A stretch of DNA of 64,000 bases from an uncultured Acholeplasmatales bacterium (GTDB lineage Bacteria > Bacillota_I > Bacilli_A > Acholeplasmatales > Anaeroplasmataceae), in NCBI GenBank assembly GCA_944324805.1, contig CALUXS010000006.1, positions 62,001 through 126,000 of the forward strand, given 5' to 3'. Within the stretch, counting starts at the first letter, position 1; the number at the start of each line of letters is the position of its first letter. The position numbers were made by a program, and so were the translations under genes. Below, in pieces: positions 43,953 to 52,707 of the stretch. The notes under the pieces are model-generated. The model saw only the letters and a program-made list of their open reading frames with translations. It had not been told where the DNA came from and searched no databases.

Positions 43953-44025
43953 AATCTTATATAATAGCTTAAATATGGTAAGCAAGTCTCTACCCTAAAA
44001 CCTTAAATTTTAGGACTATAAGATT
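43953..44025 (+). promoter_or_regulatory. Purine riboswitch aptamer, guanine/hypoxanthine class
   Basis: P1 pairs AATCTTAT (43953-43960) with ATAAGATT (44018-44025). P2 pairs GCTTA with TAAGC around loop AATATGG, and P3 pairs CCTAAAA with TTTTAGG around loop CCTTAAA. The two loops can kiss through GG and CC, as in the xpt aptamer. The J2/3 core is AAGTCTCTACC. The specificity base in J3/1 (GACTAT) is C, which selects guanine rather than adenine. It controls the operon ending in guaB-guaA. Confidence 0.92.
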
Positions 44026-44030
44026 AAGTA

Positions 44031-44060
44031 ATTGAATTTTATATTCAATTTTTTTGGTTT
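44031..44060 (+). terminator. Riboswitch expression-platform terminator
   Basis: ATTGAAT (44031-44037) pairs with ATTCAAT (44043-44049) and is followed by a run of T. Ligand-stabilised P1 would leave this terminator free to form, switching the operon off when guanine is plentiful. Confidence 0.8.
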
Positions 44061-44091
44061 TTGAGACTTTTACCAGGATTGGAAGGTTCTT

Positions 44092-44157
44092 ATGAAAATG
44101 ACAATGCTAGGTAATAATATTTTAAAGATTATGCCATTATTTATGGCACTTTTATAA
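44092..44157 (+). CDS. Putative Met-rich leader peptide upstream of purK, 21 aa
   Basis: A 21-codon ORF beginning MKMTMLGNNILKI, with five methionines, lies behind GGATTGGAAGG five bases from its ATG. It sits between the riboswitch terminator and a second terminator that precedes purK. TGCCAT / ATGGCA inside its 3' half forms a small hairpin (about 44132-44148). Layout parallels the fhs leader, where a short ORF also precedes a terminator. Translation is not proven. Confidence 0.45.
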   Translation: MKMTMLGNNILKIMPLFMALL

Positions 44158-44160
44158 CGG

Positions 44161-44197
44161 AATCAGCACGCACTTTTGGGCTGATTTTTTTGTTTTT
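44161..44197 (+). terminator. Second attenuator-type terminator before purK
   Basis: AATCAGC (44161-44167) pairs with GCTGATT (44180-44186) around the loop ACGCACTTTTGG; a T-rich tail runs to the purK ribosome binding site. Transcription of the operon must pass two terminators. Confidence 0.75.
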
Positions 44198-44209
44198 TAG
44201 GAGGTTTTT

Positions 44210-45289
44210 ATGACTATTGGTATTATTGGTGGTGGTCAGCTTGGAATGATGATTGCTGAAGCCGCTTCAAAACAAGGTGTTAGCTGTATTGCATTAGATC
44301 CTAATCCAGATTGCTCTTGTAAGTATGTATGCAAGGAAATTATTTGCGGAGAATATAATGACATTTCTAAGTTAGAGGAATTAGGTAAAAAGTGTGATGT
44401 TATCACTTATGAGTTTGAAAATATTTTAGCTTCACCACTTGAGTTTTTAGTTAAAAACTATAATTTACCACAAGGAATTAGACAACTATTTGATTCTCAA
44501 AATCGAATAAGAGAAAAAGATAATGCTAGAAAATTTGGACTCTTAACACCGCCTTATCGTAAGGTTACTTCTAAAGAAGAATTAATTTCTGCATTAGATG
44601 AAATAGGATATCCTGCAATTTATAAGACAACGACTTTAGGTTACGATGGTCATGGACAATATAAAATAAATTGTTTAGCTGATGTTAATAATGTTGTTTT
44701 AGCTGCAGAGGGTATTTTAGAAGGCTATGTTAAATTTGATTATGAGGCTTCCATTATTATGATTAGAGATAAAGAAAAAATAGTTTCTTTACCAATAGCT
44801 ATCAATAAACATAAAAATGGAATTTTAGATTTAAGTATTGTAGGAATTGAAAAGCCTATTTTTAATGAAATTAAGAAGGCTTCTTATCAATTTATGATAG
44901 AAACAAATTATTATGGAATTTTAACAATTGAGTATTTTGTTAAAGATGATAAATTTTATTTTAATGAGATGGCTCCTCGCCCTCATAATAGTGGACACTA
45001 TTCAATTGAAGGAGCTACATTTAGTCAGTATGACTTATTAGTTAATTATTTAGTTGGGAAAAAACTTGAAGAACCAAAGCTAATAAGTCCTACTATAATG
45101 AAGAACATTCTAGGTTTTGACTATGATGTATTTAAAAACTTTAAGCCTAGCGAAAATGTTTATTTACATGATTATCATAAAAAAGAAGTTAGAGAGAAAA
45201 GAAAAATGGCTCATATAACATTTACTAATTTAACTTTAGATGAATACCAAAGTAAATATAAAAATATGTTTAAAGGAGAAGAAGAGTAA
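44210..45289 (+). CDS. purK: N5-carboxyaminoimidazole ribonucleotide synthase
   Basis: 359 aa ATP-grasp enzyme that makes N5-CAIR from AIR, bicarbonate and ATP. IGIIGGGQLGMMIAEAA is the N-terminal signature; TTLGYDGHGQYKI and FNEMAPRPHNSGHYSIEGA are ATP-grasp and substrate motifs. It works with PurE encoded at 40309. TAGGAGGTTTTT precedes the ATG. First gene of the pur operon; its stop overlaps the purL start by one base. Confidence 0.96.
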   Translation: MTIGIIGGGQLGMMIAEAASKQGVSCIALDPNPDCSCKYVCKEIICGEYNDISKLEELGKKCDVITYEFENILASPLEFLVKNYNLPQGIRQLFDSQNRIREKDNARKFGLLTPPYRKVTSKEELISALDEIGYPAIYKTTTLGYDGHGQYKINCLADVNNVVLAAEGILEGYVKFDYEASIIMIRDKEKIVSLPIAINKHKNGILDLSIVGIEKPIFNEIKKASYQFMIETNYYGILTIEYFVKDDKFYFNEMAPRPHNSGHYSIEGATFSQYDLLVNYLVGKKLEEPKLISPTIMKNILGFDYDVFKNFKPSENVYLHDYHKKEVREKRKMAHITFTNLTLDEYQSKYKNMFKGEEE

Positions 45290-48200
45290 TGAATTATCGC
45301 GTCTATGTTGAAAAGAAACCGGAATTTCAAATTGAGGCTAAGTCACTAGCTAGTGAATTAAATTTAAATTTAGGTTTAAAACTAAATGAGGTTAGATTCA
45401 TCAATGTTTATGATGTATTTAATTGTGATGAGGATTTATTAGAAAAAGCAAAATATAAGGTATTTGGTGAAATAGTAACTGATGTTGTTTCACTAGAACT
45501 AGATATGACAGGATATAAAGCCTTTGCCATGGAATATTTACCTGGTCAATTTGATCAAAGAGCTGATGCAGCTATGAGCTGTATGATGCTTATTGATCCA
45601 AATAGTAAAGTTGAGATTAGAAGTGGTAAAATTTTCTTATTTGAGAATGTAGTCACTGATGAAGACCTTTCAAAAATTAAAAAATATTTAATAAATGCAG
45701 TTGAAGCTCGAGAAAAAGATTTAAATGTTCTTACAAATGAAATGAATACATCTGTTAAAAAAGTTGAAATTTTGAATGGATTTAGAAATATAACTGATTA
45801 TGAAGAAGTTTGTAAGAAATTTGGCTTAGCAATGAATAGTGATGACGTAAAAACTGTTGTAGATTATTTTAAAGCTGAGGGGCGTGACCCTTATGAAACA
45901 GAACTTAGAATTCTTGATACATATTGGTCTGATCATTGTCGTCATACTACTTTTACAACTAGACTTGATGATGTTAAGTTCCTAGACTCACCTTTAAAAT
46001 CTAATTTAGAAGAAAGCTATAAGCTTTATTTAGAACTTCGTAAATTAACAGGACGTGAAAAGAAAAATCTTTGCTTAATGGATTTGGCATGTATCGGAGC
46101 AATTGCCTTAAGAAAAAGTGGTAATCTAGATGATTTAGAGGTATCAGAAGAAAATAATGCTTGTAGTATTTATGTTGATATTGAAAATTCTGGTAAAAAA
46201 GAACGATGGTTACTACAATTTAAGAATGAAACGCATAATCATCCTACTGAAATTGAGCCTTTTGGTGGCGCATCAACCTGTTTAGGTGGTGCTATTCGTG
46301 ATCCTCTTTCAGGACGTAGTTATGTTTATCAAGCAATGCGTGTTACTGGTGCTGGCAATATTTATGAAGAGGTAAAAAATACTATTCCAGGAAAATTGCC
46401 TCAAAGGATAATTTCAACTAAAGCAGCAGCAGGATATTCATCTTATGGTAATCAAATTGGATTAGCAACTACACATGTAAGAGAAATATATCATCCTAAT
46501 TACGTTGCTAAACGCTTAGAAGTAGGAGCTGTAGTTGGCGCTGTTAAAGCAAGTAATGTAAAACGTGAGTCACCAATGCCTGGCGATTTAATATTACTTC
46601 TTGGTGGTAAAACCGGACGTGATGGAATTGGTGGTGCAACAGGATCATCTAAGGAACATACAGAAAAGTCAATCGAATTATGTTCATCAGAGGTTCAAAA
46701 GGGTAATGCTCCAGAAGAAAGAAAACTATCACGCTTGTTTAGACGTGAAGATGTAACATCACTTATTAAAAAGAGTAATGACTTTGGAGCTGGTGGTGTT
46801 TCTGTAGCGATTGGTGAATTAGCAGATGGTTTAGATATAAATTTAGATGTTGTTCCTGTTAAATATTTAGGATTAAATGCAACCGAGCTTGCTATATCTG
46901 AATCGCAAGAAAGAATGGCTGTTGTTATAGATCCTAAAGATGAAAAGAAGTTTTTAGAGTTGTGTCATGAAGAAAATGTTTTAGCAACAAGAGTTGCTGT
47001 TGTAACAAAAGAAAAACGTTTAGTAATGCATTATAAGGGAGAAAAAGTAGTTGATATTAAACGTAGTTTTATTGATAGTGCAGGGGCATTGCATAAAACA
47101 AACGTTATAGTTGATTCTAGTCTAGAAAACTATCCTAGCTATGAACCTTCAAAGAACGTAAAAGAAAGTATGCTTAAAACATTATCTTTACCAAATGTTA
47201 CAAGTCAAAAGGGTTTAATTGAAATGTTTGATTCGACAATTGGTCGTTCAACAGTTTTAATGCCTTTTGGTGGTAAAACACAAAGAACGGAAACGCAGGT
47301 AAGTTGTGAGTTATTACCTGTGATGGGAAAAACAAATGACGCTTCTATGATGGCTTATGGGTATAATCCGTTCATTTCAAGTTACAGCCCATATTTAGGT
47401 TCAATGTATGCGATTATTGAATCTATTAGTAAGATAGTTGCTGCTGGTGGTGCTTATAACAAGATTCGTTTTAGCTTCCAAGAATATTTCAAACGTATGA
47501 ATAGTGCTTATGATTTTGGTCTTCCTTTACAATCGTTATTAGGAGCTTTAGAAATGCAAATGGCATTTAGACTACCATCTATTGGCGGTAAAGATTCAAT
47601 GAGTGGTACATATAAAGACATTTCTGTTCCTCCTATGCTTATGAGTTTTGGTGTTACAATGGTAGATGCTAGAGATGTCATTTCTCCTGAGTTTAAAAAA
47701 GAAGGTAATTATGTTTATTTGATTAAGCATAATGAACTTGAAAATCATCTTCCTAATGTAGAAGAGCTTAAAAATAATTTTAGTTTTGTAACTAAGAATA
47801 TAAGAGAAAAAAAGATAGTTAGTGGTTATGCACTAGGCTTTGGTGGCCTTTTAGAAGCTGTTGCTAAGATGAGTTTTGGTAACAATATAGGTGCTAATAT
47901 TAATTATGATGAAAAGTTATTAGGTGAATATAATTATGGTTCAATATTAGTAGAATCTAATGAAAAACTAGATTATGATAGTGCTATTTTCTTAGGAAAA
48001 ACAATTGCAGATAAAGTAATTATTAATGAAGAAGAAATGGATATTGTAGAGCTATATGAAGCTAATAGAAAACCATTTACTAATATTTATAAAGATGATG
48101 TCAACCTAAATAGTCCATTAGAAGAACTATTACCATATCATTCATACCAAAAATTTAGCAATCCAAAGGATGGTGCTGTTAAGGTTTATTTACCTGTTTT

Positions 48201-48978
48201 CCCAGGAACAAATTGTGATTATGATACAGCAAGAGCATTTAAAGCCGAAGGAGCTATTCCTACCTTCCATGTATTCAAAAATCTTTCTGGTAAAGATGTT
48301 ATGGATTCAATTAAAGAAATGGTAAAACATATAGATGAAACAGATATCTTTGTATTATCAGGTGGATTTAGTGCTGGTGATGAACCTGATGGTTCAGGTA
48401 AATTTATTTCAAATGTGCTAAATAATGAAGAGGTAAAGAGTGCTATTAATCGTTTACTAGCTAGAAAAGGTCTAATTTTAGGAATTTGTAATGGTTTCCA
48501 AGCTTTAGTGAAATCAGGACTCTTGCCAAATGGTAAAATTGGTGAGGTTTATTCTGATTCGCCTACATTATTTAGAAACGATATAAATAGACATATATCA
48601 AAAATTGTTCATACTAAGGTCATGACAAATAATTCTCCATGGTTACAAAGTTTTAATGGTGGGGAAATTTATGAAATAGCAGTATCACATGGTGAAGGAA
48701 AATTTGTTGTTAATAAGAAATATTATGACGAATTAGTTGCAAATGGTCAAATAGCTTTCCAATATGTTGATGATAATGGTAATGCAACAAATTTAAGTCC
48801 ATATAATCCAAATGGTTCTTATTATGCAATTGAAGGCATTTGCAGTCCTGATGGACTAATATTAGGAAAAATGGGTCATACAGAACGTTATACAGATAAT
48901 TGCTTTAAGAACATTTATGGTGAAAAGAAACAAAATATTTTCAAGAATGCAGTTAATTATTTTAGAAAATTAGATTAG
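45289..48978 (+). CDS. purL: Phosphoribosylformylglycinamidine synthase, single-chain large type
   Basis: 1229 aa, the long form that unites PurS-, PurL- and PurQ-like parts. NETHNHPTEIEPFGGASTC and GGKTGRDGIGGATGSS lie in the synthetase core, and a C-terminal glutaminase domain contains ILGICNGFQALVKSGLLP with the nucleophilic Cys, plus a catalytic His in MGHTERYTDN. This explains the absence of separate purS and purQ genes. It converts FGAR, glutamine and ATP to FGAM. Confidence 0.97.
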   Translation: MNYRVYVEKKPEFQIEAKSLASELNLNLGLKLNEVRFINVYDVFNCDEDLLEKAKYKVFGEIVTDVVSLELDMTGYKAFAMEYLPGQFDQRADAAMSCMMLIDPNSKVEIRSGKIFLFENVVTDEDLSKIKKYLINAVEAREKDLNVLTNEMNTSVKKVEILNGFRNITDYEEVCKKFGLAMNSDDVKTVVDYFKAEGRDPYETELRILDTYWSDHCRHTTFTTRLDDVKFLDSPLKSNLEESYKLYLELRKLTGREKKNLCLMDLACIGAIALRKSGNLDDLEVSEENNACSIYVDIENSGKKERWLLQFKNETHNHPTEIEPFGGASTCLGGAIRDPLSGRSYVYQAMRVTGAGNIYEEVKNTIPGKLPQRIISTKAAAGYSSYGNQIGLATTHVREIYHPNYVAKRLEVGAVVGAVKASNVKRESPMPGDLILLLGGKTGRDGIGGATGSSKEHTEKSIELCSSEVQKGNAPEERKLSRLFRREDVTSLIKKSNDFGAGGVSVAIGELADGLDINLDVVPVKYLGLNATELAISESQERMAVVIDPKDEKKFLELCHEENVLATRVAVVTKEKRLVMHYKGEKVVDIKRSFIDSAGALHKTNVIVDSSLENYPSYEPSKNVKESMLKTLSLPNVTSQKGLIEMFDSTIGRSTVLMPFGGKTQRTETQVSCELLPVMGKTNDASMMAYGYNPFISSYSPYLGSMYAIIESISKIVAAGGAYNKIRFSFQEYFKRMNSAYDFGLPLQSLLGALEMQMAFRLPSIGGKDSMSGTYKDISVPPMLMSFGVTMVDARDVISPEFKKEGNYVYLIKHNELENHLPNVEELKNNFSFVTKNIREKKIVSGYALGFGGLLEAVAKMSFGNNIGANINYDEKLLGEYNYGSILVESNEKLDYDSAIFLGKTIADKVIINEEEMDIVELYEANRKPFTNIYKDDVNLNSPLEELLPYHSYQKFSNPKDGAVKVYLPVFPGTNCDYDTARAFKAEGAIPTFHVFKNLSGKDVMDSIKEMVKHIDETDIFVLSGGFSAGDEPDGSGKFISNVLNNEEVKSAINRLLARKGLILGICNGFQALVKSGLLPNGKIGEVYSDSPTLFRNDINRHISKIVHTKVMTNNSPWLQSFNGGEIYEIAVSHGEGKFVVNKKYYDELVANGQIAFQYVDDNGNATNLSPYNPNGSYYAIEGICSPDGLILGKMGHTERYTDNCFKNIYGEKKQNIFKNAVNYFRKLD

Positions 48979-48988
48979 GAGTAAGATT

Positions 48989-49699
48989 ATGAAACAATTA
49001 GAAAAAATTTATGAGGGTAAAGCAAAACAAATCTATCGTACAGAAGATGAAAATTTGATTATTATGCATTATAAGGATGATGCAACAGCTTATAATGGTA
49101 TTAAAAAAGCCCAAATTAAAGAAAAGGGGACTTTAAATAATAAAATTTCAACTATTATTTATAAATATTTAATCGCAAAGGGTATTCCAACTCATTATAT
49201 TGAAACGATAAATGACTGTGATCAATTATGCAAAAAGGTTACTATTTTCCCATTAGAAGTTATTTGTAGAAATTATGTAGCAGGTTCTATGTCAAAGCGT
49301 TTAGGAATACCTGAAGGAACAAAGCCTGAAAATGTTATTTTTGAAATTTGTTATAAAAATGATACTTTAGGTGATCCTTTAATCAATGATCATCATGCTG
49401 TGGCTCTTAAGGCTGCAACTTATGATGAACTAAAAGAAATTTATAAATTAACTAGTGAAATAAATGAATATTTGAAGGAACTATTCTCTAAGGTAGGAAT
49501 TATTCTAGTTGATTTCAAAATTGAGTTTGGTAAAACATTTGATGGTAAGATTGTATTAGCAGATGAAATTAGTCCTGATACAGCACGTTTATGGGATGAA
49601 AAGACACATGATAAGTTAGATAAGGATCGTTTCCGTCGTGATTTAGGACATGTTACAGAGGCTTACCAAGAAATATATAAACGCTTAGGGAGCTTATAA
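48989..49699 (+). CDS. purC: SAICAR synthetase
   Basis: 236 aa. YEGKAKQIYRTEDENLIIMH, FPLEVICRNYVAGSMSKRLG and LVDFKIEFGKTFDGKIVLAD are standard PurC blocks; ADEISPDTARLWD follows. It joins CAIR and aspartate with ATP. TTAGGAGTAAG precedes the ATG at 48989. Two bases separate it from purF. Confidence 0.97.
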   Translation: MKQLEKIYEGKAKQIYRTEDENLIIMHYKDDATAYNGIKKAQIKEKGTLNNKISTIIYKYLIAKGIPTHYIETINDCDQLCKKVTIFPLEVICRNYVAGSMSKRLGIPEGTKPENVIFEICYKNDTLGDPLINDHHAVALKAATYDELKEIYKLTSEINEYLKELFSKVGIILVDFKIEFGKTFDGKIVLADEISPDTARLWDEKTHDKLDKDRFRRDLGHVTEAYQEIYKRLGSL

Positions 49700-49701
49700 G
49701 A

Positions 49702-51105
49702 ATGAGTGAAATATTAGATCGTGGTTTGCATGAGGAATGTGGTGTTTTTGGTGTCTTTGGCATCAAAAATGCCGCTAGCCTTGTCTATTATGGCCTTCAT
49801 AGTTTACAACATCGAGGTCAAGAAGCATGTGGAATAGTAAGCTATGATGGTGAATTTCATAGAATGAAAGGTCTAGGTTTGGTTACTGAAGTTTTCAATG
49901 AAAATAATCTATCAAATTTAAAGGGAGATAATGCAATTGGTCACGTTCGTTATTCAACTGCAGGTGGCGGTGGAATGGAAAATGTACAACCATTATTTTT
50001 CCGTCATCATACAGGAGATTTCGCATTAGCACATAATGGAAATATTGTTAATTCTAAGGAACTTAAACATTACTTAGAGGATCGTGGCAGTATTTTTCAA
50101 TCTACATCAGATACTGAAATTTTAGCGCATTTAATTAAAAAGGGGCATAATGAAGAAAATAGATTACCTGCAATTTCTGATGCATTAAATATGCTTGAAG
50201 GTGCCTTTGCCTTTTTAATTTTAACGAAAGACAAATTGTATGTAAGTAGAGATAAATATGGACTTAGACCATTATCTATTGCTAAGCTTGATGATGGATA
50301 TGTAGTTAGTTCTGAAACTTGTGCTTTTGAGGTTATTGGTGCAAAATATATTAGAGATATATTGCCAGGAGAGATAGTAGTTATAGATAAAAATGGAATT
50401 AATAGTTTCAGATATTCGCAATTTCAAAAGCATAAAATGTGTGCTATGGAATATATTTATTTTGCTCGCCCTGATAGTGATATAGAGGGTACAAATGTTC
50501 ACACATTCCGCAAGGAAAGTGGCAAATTATTATATCGTCAAAATCCTATTGATGGTGATATTGTTGTTGGAGTTCCTGACTCAAGTTTGTCAGCTGCAAT
50601 AGGTTATGCTGAGGAATCAGGAATTGCCTATGAAATGGGTCTAATTAAAAACAAATATATAGGCAGAACATTCATTCAACCATCTCAAGAATTAAGAGAA
50701 AAAGGAGTTAGAATGAAGCTTTCTGCTGTTAGTAGTATTGTTAAAGATAAAAGAGTTATTTTAATAGATGATTCAATTGTAAGAGGAACAACATCTAAGC
50801 GAATTGTTAAGATGCTTAGAGACTCAGGAGCAAAGGAAGTACATGTTTGTATTGCTTCTCCTCAAATAACTCATCCTTGCTTTTATGGTGTAGATATTTC
50901 TACTTATGATGAACTGATTAGTGCACATAAAAGCGTAGAAGAGGTAAGAGAAATGATTGGAGCTGATTCTCTTGTCTTTTTAGATGAAGAAAATTTGTTT
51001 AAAGCAGCTAAGAGAGCAGAATTATGCACAGCTTGTTTTTGCGGTAAATATCCTACAGCTTTATATCAAAGCTATAAGGATGCTAATAAAGATGGAAAAT
51101 TTTAG
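49702..51105 (+). CDS. purF: Amidophosphoribosyltransferase
   Basis: 467 aa, first committed enzyme of purine synthesis. A short propeptide-like start precedes the N-terminal nucleophile Cys13 (HEECGVFGVFG). HRGQEACGIVSYDG and GHVRYSTAG mark the glutaminase domain, and VILIDDSIVRGTTSKRIVKM the PRPP site. Cys in KMCAMEYIYF and the C-terminal CTACFCGKYP fit the iron-sulfur, Bacillus-like subclass. It transfers ammonia from glutamine to PRPP. Confidence 0.97.
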   Translation: MSEILDRGLHEECGVFGVFGIKNAASLVYYGLHSLQHRGQEACGIVSYDGEFHRMKGLGLVTEVFNENNLSNLKGDNAIGHVRYSTAGGGGMENVQPLFFRHHTGDFALAHNGNIVNSKELKHYLEDRGSIFQSTSDTEILAHLIKKGHNEENRLPAISDALNMLEGAFAFLILTKDKLYVSRDKYGLRPLSIAKLDDGYVVSSETCAFEVIGAKYIRDILPGEIVVIDKNGINSFRYSQFQKHKMCAMEYIYFARPDSDIEGTNVHTFRKESGKLLYRQNPIDGDIVVGVPDSSLSAAIGYAEESGIAYEMGLIKNKYIGRTFIQPSQELREKGVRMKLSAVSSIVKDKRVILIDDSIVRGTTSKRIVKMLRDSGAKEVHVCIASPQITHPCFYGVDISTYDELISAHKSVEEVREMIGADSLVFLDEENLFKAAKRAELCTACFCGKYPTALYQSYKDANKDGKF

Positions 51106-51117
51106 GAGGAATTTAAA

Positions 51118-52140
51118 ATGGGTTCAAAAGAATATGAAAAGTCTGGTGTAGATTTAGAAGCTGGATATGAGGTAGTAAGAAGAATTAAAAAACATGTTGC
51201 TAGTACAAATAGAACAGGTGTAATGGGAAATATTGGCTCATTTGGTGGAATGTTTGATTTATCAATTCTTAACTACAAAGAACCAGTACTAGTATCTGGT
51301 ACTGATGGAGTTGGAACTAAACTTAAATTGGCTTTTGAGATGGATAAACATGATACAATTGGTATTGATGCAGTTGCTATGTGTGTTAATGATGTTTTAG
51401 CTCAAGGTGCTGAACCTTTATTCTTCCTTGATTATGTTGCGGTTGGGAAAAATTATCCTAGTCAAGTTGAACAAATTGTAAAAGGTGTCGCTGATGGTTG
51501 TAAAATGGCAGGTTGTGCTCTAGTTGGAGGAGAAACAGCAGAAATGCCAGGTTTATATGGTGCAGGCGAATATGATATTGCTGGTTTTACAACAGGTGTA
51601 GTTGAAAAAAGTAAAATTATTGATGGTTCTAAAGTTGAAGTTGGCGACATATTAATTGGAATTGCTTCATCAGGTGTGCATTCAAATGGCTTTAGTTTAG
51701 TTAGAAGAATTCTAAAGGATAATAGTTTAGATTTAAAACAAAATTATTGTTTTTCTCGTCCATTAGGGGAAGTATTATTAGAGCCAACAAAAATCTATGT
51801 AAAACCAGTTTTAAAGGCAATTAAGACAGGAAAAATTCATGGTGTAGCACATATTACTGGCGGTGGATTTGATGAAAATATTCCTCGTATTTTAAAAGAA
51901 GGTCAAGGATTAAATATTGATGAAGGAACTTGGCCAATTTTACCTATTTTTAAATTTTTAGAAGAAAATGGAAAAATTAGCCATCGCGAAATGTTTAATG
52001 TTTTCAATATGGGAATTGGTATGGTTCTAGCAGTAAATCCAAAGGATGCTCAAGAAATTCAAACTCTTCTAATGGAAGAAGGAGAAAAAGCATACATTAT
52101 TGGTAGTGTAACAGGAACACCTGGAGTGATTATTAAATGA
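51118..52140 (+). CDS. purM: Phosphoribosylformylglycinamidine cyclo-ligase (AIR synthetase)
   Basis: 340 aa. [46 protein letters not shown] and [11 protein letters not shown] are hallmark blocks, with [16 protein letters not shown] towards the C-terminus. It closes the imidazole ring of AIR using ATP. TAGGAGGAATT precedes the ATG. Its TGA stop overlaps the purN start (ATGA). Confidence 0.97.
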   Translation: MGSKEYEKSGVDLEAGYEVVRRIKKHVASTNRTGVMGNIGSFGGMFDLSILNYKEPVLVSGTDGVGTKLKLAFEMDKHDTIGIDAVAMCVNDVLAQGAEPLFFLDYVAVGKNYPSQVEQIVKGVADGCKMAGCALVGGETAEMPGLYGAGEYDIAGFTTGVVEKSKIIDGSKVEVGDILIGIASSGVHSNGFSLVRRILKDNSLDLKQNYCFSRPLGEVLLEPTKIYVKPVLKAIKTGKIHGVAHITGGGFDENIPRILKEGQGLNIDEGTWPILPIFKFLEENGKISHREMFNVFNMGIGMVLAVNPKDAQEIQTLLMEEGEKAYIIGSVTGTPGVIIK

Positions 52141-52706
52141 AAAATATAGCAGTTTTTGCTAGTGGCAATGGTTCAAATTTTGAAGCAATTGCGAAGGCAT
52201 GTCAAGATGGTATTATAAAGGCGAATTTAGTATTACTTTTTTCGGATAAAAAAAATGCTTATGTTTTAGAAAGAGCAAAAAAGTACAATATTACTAGCAA
52301 GGTAATAACGTTAAAGAGCTGTAAAAATAAAGAAGAATATGAGAATAAAATATTGGCTGTTTTAAAGCCTTTGAATATTGATTATATATTTTTAGCTGGA
52401 TATATGAAAATATGTGATAGTACATTATTAAACGCATACCCTAATCGTATAATTAATATTCATCCTGCACTTTTACCAGCTTTTAAAGGTGCACACGCCA
52501 TTTTAGATGCTTATAATTATGGTGTTAAGGTATTTGGTATTACAATCCACTATGTTTCACCTGAATTAGATGGTGGCAAAATTATTGCTCAAGATATTAT
52601 ATCTTATCAAGAGGGTGACTCAATTGAAGTGGTTGAAGAAAAGATACATGCTTTAGAGCATAAGTTGTATGTTAAAACAATCTGCAAGTTATTAGAGGAG
52701 AAATAA
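52137..52706 (+). CDS. purN: Phosphoribosylglycinamide formyltransferase
   Basis: 189 aa. [50 protein letters not shown] and [17 protein letters not shown] carry the formyl-THF transfer site (Asn, His, Asp). It uses 10-formyl-THF made by Fhs and FolD. The start overlaps the purM stop; purH begins one base after its own stop. Confidence 0.97.
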   Translation: MKNIAVFASGNGSNFEAIAKACQDGIIKANLVLLFSDKKNAYVLERAKKYNITSKVITLKSCKNKEEYENKILAVLKPLNIDYIFLAGYMKICDSTLLNAYPNRIINIHPALLPAFKGAHAILDAYNYGVKVFGITIHYVSPELDGGKIIAQDIISYQEGDSIEVVEEKIHALEHKLYVKTICKLLEEK

Positions 52707-52707
52707 A

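Noticed and set aside
40309-44210. Break between purE and purK as evidence of genome rearrangement
   Set aside because: Both halves have their own regulated operons and intact genes; split purE/purK placement alone is not unusual enough to claim an event.
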